A DNA stretch of 6,290 nt, from contig CADBSL010000100.1 in the NCBI GenBank assembly GCA_902797345.1, forward strand, positions 1 through 6,290. The letters are read 5' to 3'. Under the pieces are notes generated by a model. It made no database searches, was not told the DNA's origin, and worked only from the letters and a program-made list of their open reading frames with translations. The stretch comes from an uncultured Eubacteriales bacterium (lineage in GTDB: Bacteria; Bacillota; Clostridia; Peptostreptococcales; Anaerovoracaceae). Every line of letters begins with the position of its first letter. The first letter of the stretch is position 1. The position numbers and the translations under genes were made by a program. This document shows positions 1-5,085 of this stretch, in pieces.

Positions 1-896
1 TAGGTCTCCATATCCAGGAACCGCAGCCACCACTCACGGGCCGCAATGAACAGGTACGAAGCGATGATACTGCCGGTGACGGAGCCCATGCCGCCGATAA
101 CGACAATCAACAGGAACTCGTAGGTCAGAGCCGCCCGGAATACCGACGCCTGGATGGTGGTCTGGAACATAGCCAGCAGCGCCCCGCCGATACCGGCGAA
201 GAAGGAGCTGATGACAAAGCTCATTTCCTTGTGCTTGAACAGGTTGATCCCCATGGCTTCCGCAGCGATCTCGTCTTCCCGGATCGCCTTGAAGGCCCGC
301 CCATAGGAGGAATTGATCACCAGGACGATAATGGCGATACAGATCCCGCAGGCGATGATCGGATACAGGGATGTGTGGTAGGTGGTGAACTTCCGCAGCA
401 GATTGGACCCGTTGGTGATGGGGCCTAACTTATCCCACTGGAAGATCGCCCGTAAGATCTCCGCAAAGCCCAGGGAAGCGATGGCCAGGTAGTCACTCTT
501 CAGCCGCAGCACCGGAAGACCGATGAGGAAGGCGAAGAATGCCGCCACGATGCCCGCCAGGACGATGGAGGGGATCGCCGGAAGCATGAAGGTGATGATG
601 CCTCCGTCAAAATACTGGTACACCGAAGCCCGCTGATCCGGCGGGATGGTGAAGATCGCGTAGGTATATGCCCCGATCAGCATGAACCCCGCCTGTCCTA
701 AGGAGAACAGTCCGGTGAAGCCGTTGACCAGGTTCATGGATACCGCCACCAGGGCGTAGATGGAACCCTTCTCCAGCACGGTGAAGAGCATCGCCCAGTT
801 GGAGGATTTCGGAATAGTCTGTTCCAGGAGGAATACCACTCCCAGGAACGCTGCGATCGCAATACAGGACAGCAGCCATTTACGTTGTTTCGTCAT
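1..896 (-). CDS. livM: LivM-type branched-chain amino acid ABC transporter permease, C-terminus cut by window edge
   Basis: This is one of the two membrane subunits of a Liv-type ABC importer; it should pair with LivH and bind the LivG/LivF ATPases from the cytoplasm. From the ATG at 896 the frame is open to the window edge, giving 298 complete codons. The family is usually somewhat longer, so a short C-terminal tail is missing. A hydrophobic N-terminal segment (about residues 7-24) is followed by the family signature at 45-77 (ALVAVSMNLVNGFTGLFSLG, then a Gly-Ala-Tyr ending), then LRLKSDYLAIASLGFAEILR at 130-149. The EAA-type cytoplasmic loop that contacts the ATPase is at 199-217 (GRAFKAIREDEIAAEAMGI), and a Gly-rich VVIGGMGSVTGSIIA lies at 265-279. 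The start is supported by AGGAGG at 905-910, 8 nt upstream, which overlaps the livH stop codon and suggests coupled translation. The last two visible bases give TA-, so the next codon is Tyr or a stop; Tyr is more likely given the family length. Substrate range cannot be read from the permease. Confidence 0.95.
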   Translation of the reverse strand, partial: MTKQRKWLLSCIAIAAFLGVVFLLEQTIPKSSNWAMLFTVLEKGSIYALVAVSMNLVNGFTGLFSLGQAGFMLIGAYTYAIFTIPPDQRASVYQYFDGGIITFMLPAIPSIVLAGIVAAFFAFLIGLPVLRLKSDYLAIASLGFAEILRAIFQWDKLGPITNGSNLLRKFTTYHTSLYPIIACGICIAIIVLVINSSYGRAFKAIREDEIAAEAMGINLFKHKEMSFVISSFFAGIGGALLAMFQTTIQASVFRAALTYEFLLIVVIGGMGSVTGSIIASYLFIAAREWWLRFLDMET

Positions 897-908
897 GTTT
901 CTGCCCTC

Positions 909-1793
909 CTATACCTTATCGATGTTCTTCTCGCCGAACAGCCCGGTGGGCCGTACGATGAGGATGATGATCAGAAATGCGAAAGTGAAAGCATCGGAGA
1001 AGGTGGTGAGACCCATGCCTTTGATGATGTTTTCACAGATACCGATGATGAAGGCACCGATGACAGCCCCCGGGATCGACCCGATGCCGCCGAATACCGC
1101 CGCAACGAAGGCCTTCAGACCCGGCATTGCGCCCGCCGTGGGCATAACTCCTGTATAATTGGAGAAATACAGGATGGAGCCGATGGCCGCCAGGAAGGAC
1201 CCGATGATAAAGGTCATGCTGATGACGTTGTCGATCTGGATACCCATCAGTCTCGATGTTTCAAAGTCTCTGGACACAGCTCTCATAGCCATGCCGATCT
1301 TGGTCTTGTGGATCAGGATCATCAGCGCGACCACCAGACCGATGGTCAGGATCGGGGTGATGACGGTAACGACCTTTGTCGTTGCACCGAATACCGTGAT
1401 GGTATTGGAGATCCACGGAATGCTCGGATAGGTCTTGGTCAGACCGCCGGTCACATACAGCGCCAGGTTCTGCAGCAGGTAGCTGACACCGATGGCGGAG
1501 ATCATGACCGACATTCTGGGAGCGCTTCTAAGAGGCCGATAGGCCACGCGCTCGATCAGGAAGCCCAGGACCACAGTGAAGATGATCACGAAGGGGATCG
1601 CCAGATACAGCGGCATCCAGGTTACCGCGTAGACCCCCATCAGGCCGGCGATCATAAACATATCCCCGTGGGCAAAGTTGATCAACCGCAGGATGCCGTA
1701 TACCATCGTGTAGCCGATGGCGATCAGGGCATATTGTCCGCCTACGGAGATCCCTGCCAGAATATAAGGCAGATTGTCCCGGATAAAATCCAT
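909..1793 (-). CDS. livH: LivH-type branched-chain amino acid ABC transporter permease
   Basis: Complete 294-residue membrane subunit of the Liv importer, the normal size for LivH. It is highly hydrophobic, with about eight likely membrane segments. The LivH signature GYTMVYGILRLINFAHGDMF spans residues 27-46. The cytoplasmic coupling loop, the EAA-like site for the ATPase, is GMAMRAVSRDFETSRLMGI at 167-185. The family block GLKAFVAAVFGGIGSIPGAV follows at 225-244, and the protein ends with the typical RPTGLFGEK at 281-289. The ATG at 1793 is preceded by GGAGG at 1804-1808, 10 nt upstream; a closer ATG at 1801 is out of frame and soon meets a stop. The livM start lies 12 nt beyond the livH stop, so the two permeases are certainly co-transcribed. 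A 175-nt spacer with hairpins separates livH from the binding-protein gene, which probably lowers permease expression relative to the binding protein. No key family block is missing. Confidence 0.96.
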   Translation of the reverse strand: MDFIRDNLPYILAGISVGGQYALIAIGYTMVYGILRLINFAHGDMFMIAGLMGVYAVTWMPLYLAIPFVIIFTVVLGFLIERVAYRPLRSAPRMSVMISAIGVSYLLQNLALYVTGGLTKTYPSIPWISNTITVFGATTKVVTVITPILTIGLVVALMILIHKTKIGMAMRAVSRDFETSRLMGIQIDNVISMTFIIGSFLAAIGSILYFSNYTGVMPTAGAMPGLKAFVAAVFGGIGSIPGAVIGAFIIGICENIIKGMGLTTFSDAFTFAFLIIILIVRPTGLFGEKNIDKV

Positions 1794-1831
1794 AAATTCA
1801 TTACCTCCAGACTACTTCCATTGCAGGAGCC

Positions 1832-1861
1832 GACCCCTGAGAGGTGAGACCCCCTCAGGTC
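1832..1861 (-). other. Bulged hairpin in the leader just upstream of livH
   Basis: The arms GACCCCTGAG (1832-1841) and CTCAGGTC (1854-1861) are complementary over 8 bp if a 2-nt CC bulge is allowed, with a 12-nt loop. The 3' side of the hairpin in the minus-strand mRNA is about 24 nt from the livH Shine-Dalgarno at 1804-1808, so the ribosome site stays free. No U-run follows it, so it is unlikely to terminate transcription. It may act as an mRNA stability or processing element. The structure is read by eye only. Confidence 0.4.
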
Positions 1862-1900
1862 CCCGCCCTCACAATGGGAAGCGTACTAAAACAGAAATAT

Positions 1901-1922
1901 GCGGGGGCAGATCCGCCCCCGC
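1901..1922 (-). terminator. GC-rich hairpin after the binding-protein gene, probable partial terminator or 3'-end stabiliser
   Basis: A perfect 8-bp stem, GCGGGGGC (1901-1908) and GCCCCCGC (1915-1922), encloses a 6-nt loop and begins about 47 nt after the binding-protein stop codon in the direction of transcription. The following transcript is ATATTTCTGTTTTAG, which is U-rich but interrupted, so termination is probably incomplete. Liv and other ABC operons commonly carry such a structure between the binding protein and the permeases, giving excess binding protein over membrane subunits. No separate promoter for livH is evident, so read-through is the likely source of permease mRNA. A weaker 5-bp stem, TTCCT (1933-1937) with AGGAA (1944-1948), lies just before it. 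Confidence 0.6.
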
Positions 1923-1968
1923 GAAATCACTTTTCCTCTATTAAGGAATCGTATTCAGCCTATTCGGA

Positions 1969-3165
1969 CTATTCTACGCCCTGTTCCGCTACGAATTCCC
2001 AGATGCCGCTTTCGGTGTTGCAGTGTTTTACGTAAGCGGTGGTTCTGTTGGCATCGCCGATCTCATTGAATGTGATCAGACCGGTCACGCCTTCGTAGCT
2101 GACATTCGGCAGAGCTGCCATTACGTCAGCCGGGTCTGCGGAGCCAGCCAGTTTGATGGCTTCCAGAGCGGTGAAGTAAGCATCATAACCCATTGCAGTT
2201 ACTGCAGCCAGGTCTGTGTTGCCGCCGTTGTTGGCCAGGTTGGTGGAGTCGCCTTCGATCCAGGCTTTGATGCCTTCGTCGAATTCCGGATTACCGCCTT
2301 CCTGATAGAAAGTGGTTACGTTGATATCAACATTCTTGCCCTTTGCAGCACCGGTGATAACGTTGCTGTCCCAGGTGTCGCCTGCCAGGATCGGCATCTG
2401 CAGATTCTGAGCGGAAGCCTGGTCGATGATCAGAGCAGCAGCTTCGGTGGAAACCGGAGCAAAGAATACGTCAGCGTTTGCCTTTGCAGCATTTGCTACA
2501 TAGGAGGTGAAGTCGGAGTTGCCATCCGGGAATGTTTCGTATACAACCTTGCCGCCCAGGCCTTCGAATGCCTGCTTGAAGTAGTTGCACAGACCTACGG
2601 AATAGTCATCCCCTAACTTCGCCAGACAGTAAGCTGTCTGAGCTTCGAAGTTGTCCTTCGCGAAGTTCGCCAGAACGGTTCCCTGGAACGGGTCTAAGAA
2701 GCAGATCCGGAAGTAGTGGTCGTTGCCTTCTGTTACCTGCGGGTTGGTGCAGGTCACGCCCAGAGCCGGGATGCCGGCATCGCCGAAGATATCGGAAGCG
2801 GCGATGGATACGCCGGAACCATAGGAACCCAGAACGATGGATACACCTTTACTTACTAAGTTCTGAGCTGCTGTGGGGCCCTTGTCTGTGGAAGATTCGT
2901 TGTCTACGATCTCCAGCTGTACCTGATATTCTTCCCCGTTGATCTCAACGGTCGGCTGCATAGCGTTCGCATACTGGATGCCCAGTGTTTCCTGCTTGCC
3001 GCCTGCTCCGTTGTCGCCGGAAGCGGGTTCGAATACGCCGATCTTGATTACATTGCCGCCTGCAGAAGAATCATCTGCCGCTGCATCGTCGCTGCTGCCG
3101 CCGCATCCCATTGCAAACATGGAGAATGCCAGCACCAGAGCTAACAGGATTGATAATTTTTTCAA
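1969..3165 (-). CDS. livK: Liv-type ABC transporter substrate-binding lipoprotein (LivJ/LivK family)
   Basis: A 398-residue extracytoplasmic binding protein that captures substrate and delivers it to LivHM. Residues 1-20 are a lipoprotein signal peptide (MKKLSILLALVLAFSMFAMG) with the lipid-modified Cys at 21, followed by a flexible Gly/Ser/Asp/Ala linker to about residue 38. The mature type I periplasmic-binding fold starts with VIKIGVFEPASGDNGAGG (39-56). The GSYGSGVSIAASDIF stretch (113-127), GVTCTNPQVT (136-145), Tyr188 in GDDYSVG and Glu241 in VSTEAA lie where this family usually contacts ligand; the last two are consistent with amino-acid binding, but this is alignment from memory. The start codon is TTG, chosen because GGAGG (3174-3178) is 8 nt upstream and the signal peptide begins exactly there. 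It is the first gene of its transcription unit. livJ and livK cannot be separated by sequence alone, so the symbol denotes the family. After the TAG stop the frame has a second TAG and then stays open to a TGA at 1927-1929. Confidence 0.94.
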   Translation of the reverse strand: MKKLSILLALVLAFSMFAMGCGGSSDDAAADDSSAGGNVIKIGVFEPASGDNGAGGKQETLGIQYANAMQPTVEINGEEYQVQLEIVDNESSTDKGPTAAQNLVSKGVSIVLGSYGSGVSIAASDIFGDAGIPALGVTCTNPQVTEGNDHYFRICFLDPFQGTVLANFAKDNFEAQTAYCLAKLGDDYSVGLCNYFKQAFEGLGGKVVYETFPDGNSDFTSYVANAAKANADVFFAPVSTEAAALIIDQASAQNLQMPILAGDTWDSNVITGAAKGKNVDINVTTFYQEGGNPEFDEGIKAWIEGDSTNLANNGGNTDLAAVTAMGYDAYFTALEAIKLAGSADPADVMAALPNVSYEGVTGLITFNEIGDANRTTAYVKHCNTESGIWEFVAEQGVE

Positions 3166-3173
3166 AATTCCTT

Positions 3174-3178
3174 CCTCC
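3174..3178 (-). promoter_or_regulatory. Shine-Dalgarno that fixes the TTG start of the binding-protein gene
   Basis: In transcript sense the sequence is AAGGAGGAAGGAATT followed directly by TTG. The GGAGG core is 8 nt from the TTG at 3165-3163. No ATG or GTG in frame gives both a complete signal peptide and a Shine-Dalgarno, so TTG is the best start. Confidence 0.85.
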
Positions 3179-3200
3179 TTCTCATGTGAAAATATTGCGT

Positions 3201-3220
3201 GGTAAAAGGTAGTTTTTACC
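3201..3220 (-). promoter_or_regulatory. Inverted repeat at the predicted 5' end of the transporter mRNA
   Basis: GGTAAAA (3201-3207) and TTTTACC (3214-3220) form perfect 7-bp arms around a 6-nt loop. The promoter's predicted start site is about 3221, so this would be a 5'-terminal hairpin in the RNA or a DNA operator at +1 to +20. Its GGTAAA core also appears in the palindrome upstream of the promoter, which favours a protein-binding site. The regulator is unknown. Confidence 0.5.
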
Positions 3221-3227
3221 GCATATA

Positions 3228-3256
3228 ATTATACTAAAAATCCGCGCTAAAGTAAA
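3228..3256 (-). promoter_or_regulatory. Sigma-A-type promoter of the liv transporter genes
   Basis: In transcript sense there is a perfect -10 box TATAAT (3233-3228) and a -35 box TTTACT (3256-3251, 4 of 6 consensus bases) with a 17-bp spacer. The predicted start site is near 3221, which gives a leader of about 55 nt before the TTG start codon. The -35 box lies at the centre and distal arm of the large palindrome at 3235-3276, so any protein bound there, or any cruciform, would interfere with RNA polymerase. This is the only promoter I can support in the window. Confidence 0.8.
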
Positions 3257-3276
3257 TACTTTACCACGGATTTTTA
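3235..3276 (-). terminator. 42-bp near-perfect palindrome, probable intrinsic terminator of the ligase operon, overlapping the liv promoter
   Basis: The left arm AAAAATCCGCGCTAAAGTA (3236-3254) and right arm TACTTTACCACGGATTTTT (3257-3275) match at 17 of 19 positions around a 2-nt centre, and the flanking bases 3235 and 3276 extend the pairing by one. In minus-strand RNA one of the two mismatches becomes a G-U pair, leaving only a G-G mismatch. The 3' arm ends GCGCGG followed by a run of five U, with an A-run on the 5' side: the form of a bidirectional intrinsic terminator. It lies about 100 nt after the ligase stop codon, a suitable place to end that operon. The alternative, not exclusive, is an operator, because the transporter -35 box is inside it. 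Confidence 0.7.
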
Positions 3277-3326
3277 AGTAGTCCAAAGTAAAATGAGACT
3301 TCGGGTTGTAAGGGCTTCGGATAGAA

Positions 3327-3338
3327 TCCCCTTGGGGA
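3327..3338 (-). other. Short GC-rich inverted repeat
   Basis: TCCCC (3327-3331) and GGGGA (3334-3338) face each other across two bases. It lies 37 nt after the ligase stop codon. With only a 2-nt centre and no U-run, it is a poor terminator by itself. It may be part of a larger extragenic repeat together with the adjoining heptamer array. Between it and the palindrome (about 3277-3326) I see only two direct copies of CTTCGG, at 3299-3304 and 3315-3320. Confidence 0.35.
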
Positions 3339-3344
3339 CGTTTG

Positions 3345-3379
3345 AGCTCCCAGCTCCTTGCTCCCAGCTCCCAGCTCAT
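3345..3379. repeat. Tandem 7-bp repeat (AGCTCCC unit, about five copies)
   Basis: On the plus strand the units are AGCTCCC (3345-3351), AGCTCCT (3352-3358), TGCTCCC (3359-3365), AGCTCCC (3366-3372) and the partial AGCTCAT (3373-3379). The last unit includes the TGA stop codon of the upstream ligase gene. The copies are too short and too close together for CRISPR. The array resembles simple heptamer repeats found in some bacterial extragenic regions; whether copies occur elsewhere in the genome cannot be told here. Confidence 0.75.
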
Positions 3380-5085
3380 TTATAATCGATCTTATGCCGC
3401 CGGATCTTCCGGGTGGTGGTCTTTTCGAATTCCTCTTCCCGGATGTTGAACCGCCGGATCCTCTTGTAGGAGGTGGTGGCGGCGTTGACCCGCTCCACTT
3501 CCTGGTCGATGATCTCCCGGATCTCCTCCGGAGACTTCCCTTCCAGGGCTTCCGGCTCGATGACGATCTCCGCCGTGATCTTCAGGTCTCCGCTTTCCGG
3601 ATCTTCTCTGCCCCAGACCACGGATTCTTTGATGTAGTCGCTCTTGTCCAGCAGATATTCCAGCTCTTCCGGGTAGATGTTCTTGCCGTTTTTGGTGACG
3701 ATCACGTTCTTTTTCCGGCCGGTGACGTGCAGATACCCGTCCTTATCCAGGAATCCGTAATCTCCGGTGGCGAACCACCCTTCCGGCAGAAGGACCTTAG
3801 CACTTTCTTCCGGATCCTGGTAGTAACCCAGCATCACGGACTCGGAACGGGTCTGGATCTCCCCGATCCCGTCTTCGTCCGGTTCCGCGATCCGCACTTC
3901 CGTCTCCGGCATGGGCGGTCCCACAGTGCCGGTCTTCTGGCGGTAGTCCGCGTTCACAGCGATGATGGGAGAGGTCTCCGTCAGACCATACCCTTCGAAC
4001 ATGTTGACCCCCAGAGCCCGGAAATCCCGAATGATCTCCGGATCCATCGGGGCGCCCCCGACGATGAAGGTCCGGATATCGCCTCCGATCAGGTCGTAAA
4101 TATCCTTGAACATTTTATGGGAACGGTCCAGTCCGAACTTCTGCAGTTTTTCGTTGAGCCGCATCCCTTTCAACAGCTTTTCTTCTTTTCCCTTGTGCCT
4201 TGCGGCGATCAGGATCTTCCGGTGGAAGGTCTCATAGATCAGCGGCACGCCCAGCATGGTATTGATCCGGTCATCCTTCAGGTTCCGCTGGATGTATTTG
4301 AGGCCGTCCGCGAAGATGATGGTCCCGCCCCCTACCATACAGGGAACGATCTCGCAGGTGAATGCGAAGGTGTGGTGGATCGGCAATACCAACAGCCCCC
4401 GGGCGGTGGTGTCGATGAACATCCGCCGCAGCATATTCTCCACGTTGGAGGTCAGGTTCCGGTGGGACAGCATAACGCCCTTGGACGCTCCGGTGGTGCC
4501 GGAAGTGAAGTAAATGGCCATCAGCGCATGAGGGTCGATCTCCTTGGAGGTATAGCTCTCATCCCCCTCCGCCATCAGCCGGTAGCCTTCCTCCACCAGC
4601 GTCTTCAGGGACAGGTTCCGCCACTGGTGGGTGTCCCCGTCCATCTCAATCAGGTATTCCACGAAGTCCAGTTCCGCCATGGCGGCATCCACGGTCTTCT
4701 GTTGTTTTTTGGAGTAGACCAATGCGGAAGCCTCTGCTCTGCGAAGCAGGTTCACCAGCTCCGCCGAAGGCAGTTCCCGGTCCAAAGGGATGATCACACC
4801 CACGCCGCAGCAAACGGCGAAATAGGTCAACACCCAATCATACCGGTTCTCGCTCATAACAGCGATCTTCTTGCCCTCCAGACCCCGGTTCAACAGGGCC
4901 GTTCCCAGGGCATCCACATCCTCCTTCAGCTGCCGGTAGGTGATCACCCGCCGGTCTCCCTCTCCGGGGAAGTGCCGGTCTTCATAGGCCGGAAGGTCGG
5001 TGTAGTGCTCTGCGCCGTAATGGATGATGTCCCGGATATCCGGTAAATACCGGACTTTGTGGGGTTTTTCCACGAACTTAGCCAT
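3376..5085 (-). CDS. AMP-forming acyl-CoA ligase (long-chain fatty acid-CoA ligase family), second of a tandem pair
   Basis: A complete 569-residue cytoplasmic enzyme of the ANL (adenylate-forming) superfamily, closest in style to FadD/FAA1-type long-chain acyl-CoA synthetases. These make an acyl-AMP from a carboxylic acid and ATP, then transfer the acyl group to CoA. The large N-terminal domain carries the P-loop-like motif YFTSGTTGASKG (192-203), PIHHTF (235-240) and GYGLTETSP (365-373). The hinge region has GWFATGDYG (436-444), with Asp442 for ribose binding, then GRKKN (456-460) and TKNGKNIYPEE (464-474). The C-terminal lid ends with TTTRKIRRH (556-564), where Lys560 is the likely adenylation lysine. 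All core motifs are intact, so an active enzyme is expected. The ATG at 5085 overlaps the upstream ligase stop by 8 nt, and GGAGG at 5095-5099 is 9 nt before it, so translation is coupled. The acid substrate cannot be fixed from sequence; long-chain, branched or aromatic acids are all possible. The symbol fadD is often used for this family but is not certain here. Confidence 0.93.
   Translation of the reverse strand: MAKFVEKPHKVRYLPDIRDIIHYGAEHYTDLPAYEDRHFPGEGDRRVITYRQLKEDVDALGTALLNRGLEGKKIAVMSENRYDWVLTYFAVCCGVGVIIPLDRELPSAELVNLLRRAEASALVYSKKQQKTVDAAMAELDFVEYLIEMDGDTHQWRNLSLKTLVEEGYRLMAEGDESYTSKEIDPHALMAIYFTSGTTGASKGVMLSHRNLTSNVENMLRRMFIDTTARGLLVLPIHHTFAFTCEIVPCMVGGGTIIFADGLKYIQRNLKDDRINTMLGVPLIYETFHRKILIAARHKGKEEKLLKGMRLNEKLQKFGLDRSHKMFKDIYDLIGGDIRTFIVGGAPMDPEIIRDFRALGVNMFEGYGLTETSPIIAVNADYRQKTGTVGPPMPETEVRIAEPDEDGIGEIQTRSESVMLGYYQDPEESAKVLLPEGWFATGDYGFLDKDGYLHVTGRKKNVIVTKNGKNIYPEELEYLLDKSDYIKESVVWGREDPESGDLKITAEIVIEPEALEGKSPEEIREIIDQEVERVNAATTSYKRIRRFNIREEEFEKTTTRKIRRHKIDYK

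Noticed and set aside
1..2. Possible stop codon of livM at the window edge (TA-)
   Set aside because: Only two bases of the codon are visible. The family normally extends further, so Tyr is more likely than a stop, but this cannot be settled here.
1799..1801. An ATG closer to the livH Shine-Dalgarno than the chosen start
   Set aside because: It is out of frame with livH and reaches a stop within about 20 codons, while the ATG at 1793 opens the conserved protein.
885..1847. A 320-codon plus-strand open frame opposite livH
   Set aside because: It is very rich in Asp, His, Gln and Gly with no fold-like pattern. The minus strand carries an unmistakable LivH.
2023..2616. A 197-codon plus-strand frame opposite the binding-protein gene
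   Set aside because: It has no family resemblance and no ribosome site. The opposite strand is a well-supported lipoprotein gene.
3182..3379. Minus-strand 65-codon frame starting in the ligase stop codon (ATGA overlap)
   Set aside because: It begins in the heptamer repeat (SWELGARSWELK), has no Shine-Dalgarno, and runs through the palindrome and promoter. It is most likely a repeat-derived artefact.
3345..3379. Short repeats considered as a CRISPR array
   Set aside because: The units are 7 bp, directly adjacent, with no spacers and no cas genes nearby.
3358..5046. A 562-codon plus-strand open frame opposite the downstream ligase
   Set aside because: It is rich in His, Asp, Pro and Gln, has no recognisable domain, and mirrors the GC-biased codons of a clearly conserved enzyme on the other strand. 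It is an antisense shadow.
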